A DNA stretch of 34,799 bases from an uncultured Nitratireductor sp. (GTDB lineage Bacteria > Pseudomonadota > Alphaproteobacteria > Rhizobiales > Rhizobiaceae), in NCBI RefSeq assembly GCF_913053745.1, contig NZ_CAJXGF010000031.1, positions 1-34,799 on the forward strand. The letters run 5' to 3'. Under the pieces are notes generated by a model. The model worked only from the letters and a program-made list of their open reading frames with translations. It was not told where the DNA came from and searched no databases. Shown here piece after piece: positions 18,202 to 24,857 of this stretch (the stretch's first letter is position 1; each line of letters starts with the position of its first letter). The position numbers and the translations under genes were made by a program.

Positions 18202-18477
18202 ATGAACAAGAACGAGCTCGTATCCGCAGTCGCAGAAGAGGCAAGCCTCTCGAAGAGCGATGCCCAGTCCGCGGTCGATGCGGTTTTCACCGTTATCGAA
18301 GGCGAACTTAAGAAGGGTGGGGACGTGCGCCTCGTCGGCTTCGGCAACTTCTCCGTTTCGCGGCGCGAGGCCTCCACGGGCCGCAATCCGCAAACCGGCG
18401 CCACGGTTCAGATCCCGGCTCGCAATGTGCCGAAGTTCTCGGCCGGCAAGGGCCTGAAGGACGCAGTCAACAGCTGA
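18202..18477 (+). CDS. hupB: DNA-binding protein HU
   Basis: Nucleoid-associated protein that bends DNA as a dimer. The 91-residue product starts MNKNELVSAVAEEASLSK and carries the helical dimer core to about residue 45. The beta-ribbon arm follows, with the signature GFGNFSVSRREASTGRNPQT and then IPARNVPKFSAGKGLKDAVN. This is the HU type rather than IHF, since it lacks the IHF-specific substitutions and follows lon, as hupB does in many bacteria. The start at 18202 has GGAAGGGG upstream. An extension to 18160 is possible in frame but not conserved. It has its own promoter and terminator. Confidence 0.97.
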   Translation: MNKNELVSAVAEEASLSKSDAQSAVDAVFTVIEGELKKGGDVRLVGFGNFSVSRREASTGRNPQTGATVQIPARNVPKFSAGKGLKDAVNS

Positions 18478-18497
18478 TTGCGCCCTTGAGGGAATGC

Positions 18498-18530
18498 AAG
18501 AAAAGCCGGGTTTCAGCCCGGCTTTTCTTT
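18498..18530 (+). terminator. rho-independent terminator of hupB
   Basis: AAGAAAAGCCGGG and CCCGGCTTTTCTT form a perfect 13-pair stem with a TTTCAG loop and trailing T, 20 bases after the HU stop. Confidence 0.93.
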
Positions 18531-18637
18531 TATGCGCTGTGCGCAAAAAATCCAGAAACAAGAGTGGGGAAGGGGCGGAACCGCCATAGGGCCGGCGGGG
18601 AATGGGTCGCTCTGTGCCCGCCAGACGCGCACGCAGC

Positions 18638-19084
18638 CTAGCGTGCTTGCAGGGTCATATGCAGGAGCGGATAAGGTCGACCGTCGCCGTCGCGGGGCGA
18701 ACGCCCCGTCACCTGGAAACCCATCCGCCGATAAAAGCCCAGTGCCTGCCCGTTTTGCTCATTCACGTCGAGTGTCAGACCTTCTCCGCCGATCTTGCGT
18801 GCATGGGCCACAAGGTGCGCGCCGAGCCCCTTGCCGCGCTCGTCGGGATCGACGAAGAGGCCGTCAATATGCGTGGCCTCCAACCCCATGAATGCAAGCG
18901 GGGCATCGTCTTGGCCCACCGCGACCCAAAGCGCGGCGCAGGGCAGGTATTTCTCCGCCACGTCTTTCTCGATCGCGCGGAAATCCGCTTCAGACAGGAA
19001 ATCGTGTGTGGCACGCACAGAGCGTCGCCAGATTTCGATCAGGTCGACGAGTTCCTCTTTTCGCGCTTTGCGTATCCGGGGCAC
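18638..19084 (-). CDS. GNAT family N-acetyltransferase (YjaB-like)
   Basis: A 148-residue cytosolic GNAT domain. It starts VPRIRKARKEELVDLIEIW, followed by RATHDFLSEADF. The acetyl-CoA-binding motif A is IDGLFVDPDERGKGLGAHLV, with RGKGLG as the pyrophosphate loop. NEQNGQALGFYRRMGF is motif B. The closest type I recognise is YjaB-like. The acceptor is unknown. I chose the GTG at 19084, preceded by GGAGA, because the longer frame to 19195 runs into the tRNA-Val gene. The tRNA on the same strand ends 78 bases upstream. The gene is convergent with hupB. Confidence 0.88.
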   Translation of the reverse strand: MPRIRKARKEELVDLIEIWRRSVRATHDFLSEADFRAIEKDVAEKYLPCAALWVAVGQDDAPLAFMGLEATHIDGLFVDPDERGKGLGAHLVAHARKIGGEGLTLDVNEQNGQALGFYRRMGFQVTGRSPRDGDGRPYPLLHMTLQAR

Positions 19085-19162
19085 GTTGTCTCCGCGCAGG
19101 ATAAGGAGCGCCGATGCGCCCGGTGAGGCGAAGATGAAAAGGCGCCGAACGGTGGAAAGGAA

Positions 19163-19238
<76 letters not shown>

Positions 19239-19252
19239 ATTCCAAGCGGATC

Positions 19253-19281
19253 GTTTAGGGCGTTCGCGCGCGGATCGCAAG
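19253..19281 (-). promoter_or_regulatory. promoter of tRNA-Val
   Basis: On the reverse strand CTTGCG (19281-19276), 17 bases, then CTAAAC (19258-19253). The inferred start is about eight bases before the mature tRNA. Confidence 0.55.
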
Positions 19282-19349
19282 CGAAAATCGGCTTCTGCAA
19301 CGCTTATTGGAACAACATCGAGAAAGTTTCATAAACTGCAGTTTGGCTG

Positions 19350-19378
19350 CTTGACACCACATCAAGAACCCCCTAATT
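19350..19378 (+). promoter_or_regulatory. promoter of tRNA-Asp
   Basis: CTTGAC (19350-19355), 17 bases, then CTAATT (19373-19378). This is the best match to the rhizobial housekeeping consensus in the window, 44 bases before the tRNA. Confidence 0.7.
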
Positions 19379-19422
19379 CAGCGCTCATCGACGCGTTGCC
19401 GCTTCGGTGCAGCGCCTCAAGC

Positions 19423-19499
19423 GCGGGTGTAGCTCAGATGGTTAGAGTGCCGGCCTGTCACGCCGGAGGTCGCGGGTTCGAGCCCCGTCACTCGCGCCA
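19423..19499 (+). tRNA. tRNA-Asp (anticodon GUC)
   Basis: A 77-base cloverleaf. The acceptor GCGGGTG pairs with CACTCGC (one G-U pair), with discriminator G and an encoded CCA. The D arm is AGCTCAGATGGTTAGAGT. The anticodon stem CCGGC/GCCGG holds the loop CTGTCAC with anticodon GTC. The T loop is GTTCGAGCC. Confidence 0.97.
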
Positions 19500-20007
19500 C
19501 TTTCCAGGCCTTTGGAAAGATGGCGCCAAGCAGAGACGCTAGCGAGCGTCAGGCCCGGCTTGAAGGGCATTCCTTCGAAAATCGATGTTGAAAAAACGCT
19601 TTGATCGAGCGCGCCTGCGTTCGCGTTTGTTTGTCGGCCGGGAAAAGGGACACCGCAGCGCTTCTCCTCTTAAGATGCGCGCGATGATGCGGGTTAGCGA
19701 ATCGTGGCGGTATGGATGGTATCCACGCGCTCCGGGCCACCCCTGTTCTCTGCGTTCTCTAGAAGATAAATGAACATGAGCACCGCGATCGTCGCCGGTG
19801 ACAGCAGAAGCGCAGCGCGCAGCAGTGATGAAAGCAGTTGGATCGGGCTCATGATTCCCGACATTACGCTTCGGACTTTAATGGACTCTACACGTTTGCA
19901 TTAACCATGGCCTGCAATGTGTGTGAAACAGGCCGAACGTCGCATATCTTAACGCACAGGATAACATTCGGTATTAATCTGTTACCTCAATTTGTGAGGC
20001 CGGGGCG
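19500..20007. other. gap between tRNA-Asp and the diguanylate cyclase gene
   Basis: About 500 bases with one possible tiny gene (19694-19852, listed separately). An inverted repeat GGCCTG-N14-CAGGCC lies at 19909-19934. CCTCA-ATTTG-TGAGG (19985-19999) lies directly before the cyclase start. Nothing else is convincing. Confidence 0.5.
19694..19852 (-). CDS. possible small membrane protein (52 residues)
   Basis: The reverse-strand frame starts MSPIQLLSSLLRAALLLSP and continues ATIAVLMFIYLLENAENRGG. This gives one long hydrophobic stretch (about residues 4-31) and a short polar tail ending TIHTATIR. About 70 percent of third codon positions are G or C, which is coding-like. The ribosome binding site (GTCGGGAATC) is weak. 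I do not recognise a family. It could be a genuine single-span inner-membrane peptide or a chance frame. Confidence 0.35.
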   Translation of the reverse strand: MSPIQLLSSLLRAALLLSPATIAVLMFIYLLENAENRGGPERVDTIHTATIR

Positions 20008-21447
20008 GTGCTGACGAATTATCAAGCCAGCCAAAAAACGATTACGGGGTCGTTCGTTGCGACGGCGCAGGCCGCGCTTCTGATTGGAGTTCTCGTATTC
20101 GCAGCCTGCCTCTTCGGGATATTCACCCGGCCGGTCGACTTCCTGGCGACCGTGTGGCCGGCCAATGCGCTTATGCTGGGGCTTTTGCTACGGGTTCCTG
20201 CGACGGCCACGCCCTATGGCTGGTTGGCGGCCGCTTGCGGCTTCACCGTCGCCGATCTGCTCACCGGTTCGTCGCTCGGCAAGACTCTCATTTTGACAAG
20301 TGCGAACCTGGTCGGGGTTGGCGGAGCGTATGCTGTTCTGAGAACGTATCGACCTGAAGCGATCCGCCTTCAGACACCTGAGGCGATCCCGCAACTCGTT
20401 TTGGCGATCGGTTTCGGTGCTTGTCTGGCGGGGTTCGTCGGTGCGGTGGCCAATCCGATCCTGTTCGGCGGCACGGCGCTGGGTGGGTGGACATTCTGGT
20501 TTGTGACCGAGTTTGCGAACTTCGTCGCTATCCTCCCGGTTATTCTCACCGCACGCTGGCCGTCGCTTCCGCGCCGCATGTCGTGGGCCCGGCTGGCGCG
20601 TCTGGCCCTGCCGGCTTTTGCCCTGGTACTTACCAGTTTTGCCAGTATCCAGATTGGCGGGCCAGGCGCCGTCGCCTTTCCGGTGCCGGCGCTGTTGTGG
20701 GCGGCGATCGTCTATCCACGTTTCATTACAGTTCTTCTCACCTCGATATTCAGCTTCTGGAGCCTGATTGCCCTGTCGGCCAACCTTTTCTCCCACACGA
20801 TCGACGTATCGGCTGAGGGCGCCCTGATCTCAATGCGTCTGGGGGGCAGCCTCATCGCGCTGGCGCCGATGATGCTTGCGAGCGCGATGGCCAAGCAGAA
20901 CGACCTGATTGGACAGCTTTCCGATCTGGCGAGGCGCGACTCGCTATCCGGCCTCTTGAACAGGCGTGCCTTCGCAGAAGAAGCCGAGGCGCTGATCCGA
21001 TCCTGTGCCCGACAGGCGAAGTCGCTGGCAGTGCTGATGCTGGACATCGATCATTTCAAGTCGATCAATGATCGTTTCGGCCACGCGGCCGGAGATCAGG
21101 TCATTTCAATCGCTGCGGCGCGCATTTCGGCGTGCTTGCGCGGCAACGACATAATCGGTCGGGTTGGCGGTGAGGAATTCGCGATCCTGCTGCCTGCCTG
21201 TTCGCGTGAACAGGCGTTGGAGGTCGCAGAGCGTATGCGCAATGCATTTTCGCAATCGGCGATCGCCCTGGAAAGCAGAGGTTCGTTGACCGTGACCGTC
21301 AGTGTCGGTCTGGCATGGTCGAACAACGGGATTGCAGACCTGAATGCGCTTATGGAGGAGGCGGATGAAGCGCTCTACCGCGCCAAGAATCTGGGGCGTA
21401 ATCGTGCCGAGATGCATTTGCGCGCTCACGGGTCGAGGTCGACTTAG
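20008..21447 (+). CDS. MASE1-GGDEF diguanylate cyclase
   Basis: Membrane-bound enzyme that makes cyclic di-GMP from two GTP. The first 290 residues or so are strongly hydrophobic, with about eight spans. FLATVWPANALMLGLLLRV near the start is typical of the MASE1 sensor domain, whose ligand is unknown. The GGDEF domain follows. It begins at RRDSLSGLLNRRAF and has the active-site loop GGEEF (387-391) intact, so synthesis is expected. The product-inhibition site RxxD is present as RGND (378-381), five residues before GGEEF. There is no EAL domain. The start is a GTG at 20008, with GAGG upstream inside a small inverted repeat. It probably influences motility or surface attachment. Confidence 0.93.
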   Translation: MLTNYQASQKTITGSFVATAQAALLIGVLVFAACLFGIFTRPVDFLATVWPANALMLGLLLRVPATATPYGWLAAACGFTVADLLTGSSLGKTLILTSANLVGVGGAYAVLRTYRPEAIRLQTPEAIPQLVLAIGFGACLAGFVGAVANPILFGGTALGGWTFWFVTEFANFVAILPVILTARWPSLPRRMSWARLARLALPAFALVLTSFASIQIGGPGAVAFPVPALLWAAIVYPRFITVLLTSIFSFWSLIALSANLFSHTIDVSAEGALISMRLGGSLIALAPMMLASAMAKQNDLIGQLSDLARRDSLSGLLNRRAFAEEAEALIRSCARQAKSLAVLMLDIDHFKSINDRFGHAAGDQVISIAAARISACLRGNDIIGRVGGEEFAILLPACSREQALEVAERMRNAFSQSAIALESRGSLTVTVSVGLAWSNNGIADLNALMEEADEALYRAKNLGRNRAEMHLRAHGSRST

Positions 21448-21550
21448 CGACTATACGGCGGTGCCATCGCCTGAAAGCCCCGGCCGCAGGCGCTTATTGT
21501 GCATGCAGGCGCTTTCTGCGGCACGTTTTTGGACGATGTGACTATTTTGC

Positions 21551-21579
21551 CTTGTAAAGTCGGGCCACCATATCCATAT
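21551..21579 (+). promoter_or_regulatory. candidate promoter of the small RNA unit
   Basis: CTTGTA (21551-21556), 17 bases, then CCATAT (21574-21579). This matches the spacing and much of the consensus of the two tRNA promoters in this window. The start would be near 21586. Confidence 0.45.
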
Positions 21580-21585
21580 CACGAC

Positions 21586-21746
21586 AAGCGGCGGCTGGAC
21601 CGGTGCGAAACGTCCTGCAAGATGTGTGGTGAGGTTTCCCGAAAGGCTGCTGTATTCGACCCGAACGACCCTGTGGTGACCATGAAGGTACCGGCACCCA
21701 GACGGCTCTCGGGAACGAAGGAAGCGGGCTTGGGCCCGCTTTTTTG
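21586..21746 (+). ncRNA. candidate structured small RNA, about 160 nt
   Basis: The unit begins at the inferred start of the promoter at 21551-21579 and ends at a strong terminator. A long-range stem can form: 21595-21598 with 21698-21701 (CTGG/CCAG), and 21600-21606 with 21688-21694 (CCGGTGC/GTACCGG). Inside lie two copies of TGTGGTGA (21625-21632 and 21672-21679) and a TTCG-ACC-CGAA hairpin (21655-21665). GTTTCCCGA (21634-21642) could pair with TCGGGAAC (21709-21716), as a pseudoknot or as an alternative fold. I do not recognise it as 6S, SRP, RNase P or transfer-messenger RNA. It is an inference from signals and pairing only. Confidence 0.45.
21723..21746 (+). terminator. rho-independent terminator of the small RNA unit
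   Basis: AGCGGGC-TTGG-GCCCGCT is followed by TTTTTTG on the + strand. The other strand lacks a T run after the stem, so it serves rightward transcription. The cyclase stop is 276 bases upstream. Confidence 0.88.
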
Positions 21747-21772
21747 TTTATCGTTCCAGGCCAACGTCTCTC

Positions 21773-22012
21773 TTAGAGGCCGAGAAGGGTCTTGGCCTCT
21801 TCAAGGCTCGTCATCGACGCATCGTGGTCGCCAGCCTTGTGCTGTTCTTCACCTTGAGCGCGTAGTTCTTCAACGCGGGCCTTGTCGCTGTCCGACAGGG
21901 AAGCGGTCTGCATTGCTTGATCGATTTCAGACATCAGACTGGGGCATGAATGTGCATAGGCACTCGCTGGCGACAGAGCCATCAGTGCCGCAAGAATCGC
22001 ATAGCGTTTCAT
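21773..22012 (-). CDS. small secreted helical protein of unknown function
   Basis: The 79-residue product begins MKRYAILAALMALSPASAYA, a signal peptide with a likely cleavage after AYA (residue 20). The mature 59 residues start HSCPSLMSEIDQAMQ and are mostly polar helix rich in Glu, Ala and Asp, with one cysteine. Periplasmic or outer-surface location is likely. I know similar AHSCP-type small proteins from rhizobia without any assigned role. A strong GGAGGAGATC precedes the ATG at 22012. The 5-prime leader contains a hairpin. There is no lipoprotein cysteine at the cleavage site. Confidence 0.82.
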   Translation of the reverse strand: MKRYAILAALMALSPASAYAHSCPSLMSEIDQAMQTASLSDSDKARVEELRAQGEEQHKAGDHDASMTSLEEAKTLLGL

Positions 22013-22026
22013 GATCTCCTCCACTT

Positions 22027-22064
22027 CGCCACGGGCCTCTCATAAGCTTGTGCGGGCCGTGGCG
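22027..22064 (-). promoter_or_regulatory. stem-loop in the leader of the small secreted protein gene
   Basis: CGCCACGG (22027-22034) and CCGTGGCG (22057-22064) pair perfectly around a 22-base loop. Reading on the reverse strand, the stem ends just before the ribosome binding site (22014-22022). It may stabilise or control the mRNA. Confidence 0.45.
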
Positions 22065-22074
22065 GAACGTGGGC

Positions 22075-22104
22075 ATCATACACCCGCTGGCCACCCAGCG
22101 CCAA
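22075..22104 (-). promoter_or_regulatory. candidate promoter of the small secreted protein gene
   Basis: On the reverse strand TTGGCG (22104-22099), 18 bases, then TATGAT (22080-22075). The start near 22068 would place the leader hairpin at the very 5-prime end of the mRNA. Confidence 0.4.
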
Positions 22105-22168
22105 ATCGAAAAATAAGCCCCTAGCGGCAGGAGGCACCTCATGAAAGCCGGAGCGGTTCCTCCATTTG

Positions 22169-22200
22169 AAAAAAAAGCCCCGCAACGGGCATTGCGGGGC
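22169..22200 (-). terminator. rho-independent terminator of the tadE-tadG operon
   Basis: On the reverse strand GCCCCGCAA and TTGCGGGGC form a perfect nine-pair stem with a six-base loop, followed by eight T. It begins 26 bases after the TadG-like stop. Confidence 0.93.
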
Positions 22201-22226
22201 AGGTGGATGCACGCTCTGCTTGGGAG

Positions 22227-23990
22227 CTACTGTACGAGCACCGGGCGTTCACAGTTCACGCCGGTCACCCGCACGTCGGCTTCGCCGATCTTGACGCCGG
22301 CGAGCATCAGTACGTTGTAGAGAAGCTCGTCGATCGGTTCCGACAGGCTGGAAAGCAGTGTTCTAACGGTACCCTTAACGAGCGTGTTGTTGAGAAGTGT
22401 TCCGCCGAGAAGCGAACCGCCAAGCACCTTGACCTCGAGTTGAAGATCGTCGAGCAACGAATCGGTGGTCGAGCCGAGGAGATCGCGCGTAGACACGTTG
22501 CGAACCCGGCTCTGCTGGATGTCGGAGCTGGAAAAGCGCAGGCGGCTCGCCTGCATATTCTGCGTTTCCACATGCGCCATACCCTCCACCGACACGCTCA
22601 GCAGGCCGCCCACGTCGATCATCTTGGCCGGTGTCACCCGCGCCTCGTCCGAGAACGTCGACAAAACGCTGTCGTCGACCTCGCCCAGGGCAATCTCCAG
22701 CAGGCCGGGCACCGCATCAACGACCACGCTGCCGCCGTTAGGGGCGGTCGGGCTGCACTGGATATCGGCCAGCCGTGCCTCCGCATGGGCCACTTCAACG
22801 TATAGCGGCACGCGCAGCTTGGTTTTGAGAACGACCAGGTCGATGCTCGCCTCAAACGACACTTTCAGCCGGGTCTGTGCCGTTCGCACCGCCGCTCCGA
22901 TGGGTGCGAGTGCGTGACTGGGCGTGCCGACCGGCGGTTCGCCTATCGCCAGCTTGACCGAGAGATTGGTGAGAGGCGACAGATCCAGTCCGGCATCGAC
23001 GGTGACCTGGTCTTCGCCATTGGCAAGCGCCGCCGCCGCGGTGATCAGCTCAAGTGCTCCAATCTTCATGTCCCAAGGAGCGTCGGTGGCAATCGCCAAA
23101 GGTCCTTTGGGAGCGAGATTCAGTATTCGCTCGAGCTGGATCTTGCTGTCGTCCTTTGACGTCGCGGTCTCGAGCGTCTTGAGAACCGTCTGGACCGCGG
23201 CCGGAACTCCGGTCGTCAGCCGGAGCGTCGATAGCATTTGCGGCAGCGTCAGGTCCGTTTCGAGAATCTCCTCATAGGTCAAGGCCGTCAGGTCGAGTCG
23301 TGTCGCCAAGGTCTGCATGAAGGAGAGCACGTTCACATCGGTCTCGATGAGCCCCTCATAGTCCATCGCTTTCAGGGAAATTGTGGTGCCGAGCAGGCCG
23401 CCGAGCAGACCGTTCAGAATGCCCTCGTTAAGACTGGCGAGACGCGAACCGACAGAAAATGCGGCAAGTTTTTCTGCTGACGCGGTGCCGACCGCCGAGA
23501 GTTCGGGCGGATCGGCGAACATTGCACCGAAATAGAGGTCTCCCCGTTTCCGGATCGTCACCCTGGCTGCGTCCGGCGACGTTTCCATCGCCACAAAACG
23601 CAGATTCGTGGCAATCGACGGGTCCGGATAATAACGGCCGCGTACAAGCCGGGCGATGCCGCGCTTCTGCTGATCGATATACTCGTCGGCCGAGAGGTAG
23701 CGCTCGTCGAGCAAAAGGCCCTCGTCGGTTTCCACCGCGATGTCCTGATTGTTCAACGCAAAGAACTTGGCGACGGCCTCTTCGGCCTTGACGATGTCCG
23801 CGGCTGCGATGATGGACGCAAGATCGGCCGTTTTCTGCAGCTTTCGATCTTGAAGCGTAAGATTGCCGTAGTCCACGCCGAGGGCGACGCACCCGATCAT
23901 GACCGGCAAGAAAAGCGCGAAGAGCGTTGCCACGTTGCCTCGTTTGTCGCGGGCGAACCTGCAATGCGGACCAGTGTTTAGAGAGGACAT
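22227..23990 (-). CDS. TadG family pilus-assembly protein
   Basis: Membrane-anchored protein of the Tad/Flp pilus type. The N-terminus MSSLNTGPHCRFARDKRGN leads into a single span, VATLFALFLPVMIGCVALGV (about residues 19-38). DYGNLTLQDRKLQKTADLAS follows, the TadG_N signature found after a prepilin-like helix. The remaining 530 residues or so are outside the cytoplasm by prediction. They have Leu/Gly-rich stretches such as ILNGLLGGLLGTTISL and LGGSLLGGTLLNNTLV, and end IGEADVRVTGVNCERPVLVQ. The length is 587 residues. I chose the ATG at 23990, with GGAGGGCTTTGAG upstream, because the frame before it overlaps tadE. It starts one base after the tadE stop, so the two form an operon. No other tad genes are in the window. 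Confidence 0.87.
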   Translation of the reverse strand: MSSLNTGPHCRFARDKRGNVATLFALFLPVMIGCVALGVDYGNLTLQDRKLQKTADLASIIAAADIVKAEEAVAKFFALNNQDIAVETDEGLLLDERYLSADEYIDQQKRGIARLVRGRYYPDPSIATNLRFVAMETSPDAARVTIRKRGDLYFGAMFADPPELSAVGTASAEKLAAFSVGSRLASLNEGILNGLLGGLLGTTISLKAMDYEGLIETDVNVLSFMQTLATRLDLTALTYEEILETDLTLPQMLSTLRLTTGVPAAVQTVLKTLETATSKDDSKIQLERILNLAPKGPLAIATDAPWDMKIGALELITAAAALANGEDQVTVDAGLDLSPLTNLSVKLAIGEPPVGTPSHALAPIGAAVRTAQTRLKVSFEASIDLVVLKTKLRVPLYVEVAHAEARLADIQCSPTAPNGGSVVVDAVPGLLEIALGEVDDSVLSTFSDEARVTPAKMIDVGGLLSVSVEGMAHVETQNMQASRLRFSSSDIQQSRVRNVSTRDLLGSTTDSLLDDLQLEVKVLGGSLLGGTLLNNTLVKGTVRTLLSSLSEPIDELLYNVLMLAGVKIGEADVRVTGVNCERPVLVQ

Positions 23991-23991
23991 C

Positions 23992-24420
23992 TCAAAGCCC
24001 TCCAAGCCGGATCGTCGAGAAGCCCACAATCTCTCTGTCAGGCATCGCATAGGAGTATAGAGACCAGATCGGCAGATCGCTGGCGTCATACATCACGGTG
24101 ACAGTGAATTGGTTCGGATTGGCCGCATCGTCTGCAACCTGGATGCTGAATTTCTTGGCATCGATAAAGGGATGTTTGATCATCGATTCTTCGATGAAGT
24201 CGCGTGCCAGTGTTTGTCTTTCGGTTTGCGAGAGACCGGCGACAGCGGCTCGGGCTGCATCCGCACTGACCTGTTGAACGGAATGAGATGCGCTCAAATA
24301 AATGCCATAGGCCAACATCGAGAAGACGGTCAGAAAAAATACCGGCGCAATGATCGCGAACTCTAGGGCTGCGGTACCATCTGAGCGGTGGAAAAATTTT
24401 ACGAAAACTCGGTCTTTCAT
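23992..24420 (-). CDS. TadE-like pseudopilin
   Basis: Small membrane protein of the Tad pilus family, 142 residues. After MKDRVFVKFFHRSDGTAALEF comes one hydrophobic helix, AIIAPVFFLTVFSMLAYGIY (about residues 22-41). The GTAALEFAIIAPVF junction, with Glu at the fifth position of the helix region, is the TadE prepilin-like signature. The C-terminal part (about 45-142) is soluble. I chose the ATG at 24420, with GGGAG upstream, over an in-frame ATG at 24441. It is the first gene of a two-gene operon with the TadG-like protein and follows a long AT-rich upstream region. Confidence 0.88.
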   Translation of the reverse strand: MKDRVFVKFFHRSDGTAALEFAIIAPVFFLTVFSMLAYGIYLSASHSVQQVSADAARAAVAGLSQTERQTLARDFIEESMIKHPFIDAKKFSIQVADDAANPNQFTVTVMYDASDLPIWSLYSYAMPDREIVGFSTIRLGGL

Positions 24421-24857
24421 CGTCAATACTCCCATGCCCAAAAACAGGATTCGGGATCAGGAATAAATAAAGAATAAACAGATATATTATCTTGCAATAC
24501 TGTTTGATTTTGGGTGAGGGTTGTGCTTTCTTGCTAGGCAACCTTTGATTTATATATTTTTTCTGCTTTTCAGCAACTTAAGAGTGTGTAGATAAAATAA
24601 CCGTTTCGAAACACTTCTGAGAAAGCCCATCCCCGAACGGAATTGCCGCCGTCGCCTTGTCTGATAGTCTCGCTCTATGATTGTGAAGCACAAATTTCCA
24701 ATCTTGCGAAACAATTGTATTTTTCGAGAAACATTTGTCTAAAGGTAAGAAATTATCAGCTCGGAAGACACCGAAAAAAATCGGCGGTCTGTAAGTAGAT
24801 TCTGCCAAAAATCTGCGGAATCATCGAAATTGCCGCTCTGGAGAAACGAAGGACTCT
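24421..24857. other. AT-rich region upstream of tadE
   Basis: These 437 bases between tadE and the glycosylase gene are visibly richer in A and T than their neighbours. They hold GTTTCGAAAC (24603-24612), a 10-base palindrome. Two near-identical 11-mers, GAAACAATTGT (24708-24718) and GAAACATTTGT (24728-24738), also occur. A TTG-started frame of 76 codons (24578-24808, reverse) has no ribosome binding site or recognisable features. I see no convincing gene. It is probably a regulatory region for tadE. Confidence 0.5.

Larger units (their letters stand above)
21448..21772. other. gap after the cyclase gene, holding a candidate small RNA unit
   Basis: No convincing protein gene lies in these 325 bases. 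A promoter-like pair (21551-21579) and a strong terminator (21723-21746) on the + strand frame about 160 bases, listed separately. An open frame through this part on the + strand continues over the next gene in antisense and does not look coding. Confidence 0.5.

Noticed and set aside
19909-19934. GGCCTG-N14-CAGGCC inverted repeat
   Set aside because: Arms of six bases at this spacing occur by chance in GC-rich DNA, and no promoter or gene start is tied to it.
21586-21746. 6S RNA as the identity of the candidate small RNA
   Set aside because: The length would fit, but the expected long closing stem and open central bulge are not seen. The neighbours are also not the zapA and 5-formyltetrahydrofolate cyclo-ligase genes usual for alphaproteobacterial 6S.
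24578-24808. Frame of 76 codons in the AT-rich region before tadE
   Set aside because: It starts with TTG, lacks a ribosome binding site, and has no signal peptide, span or domain that I recognise.
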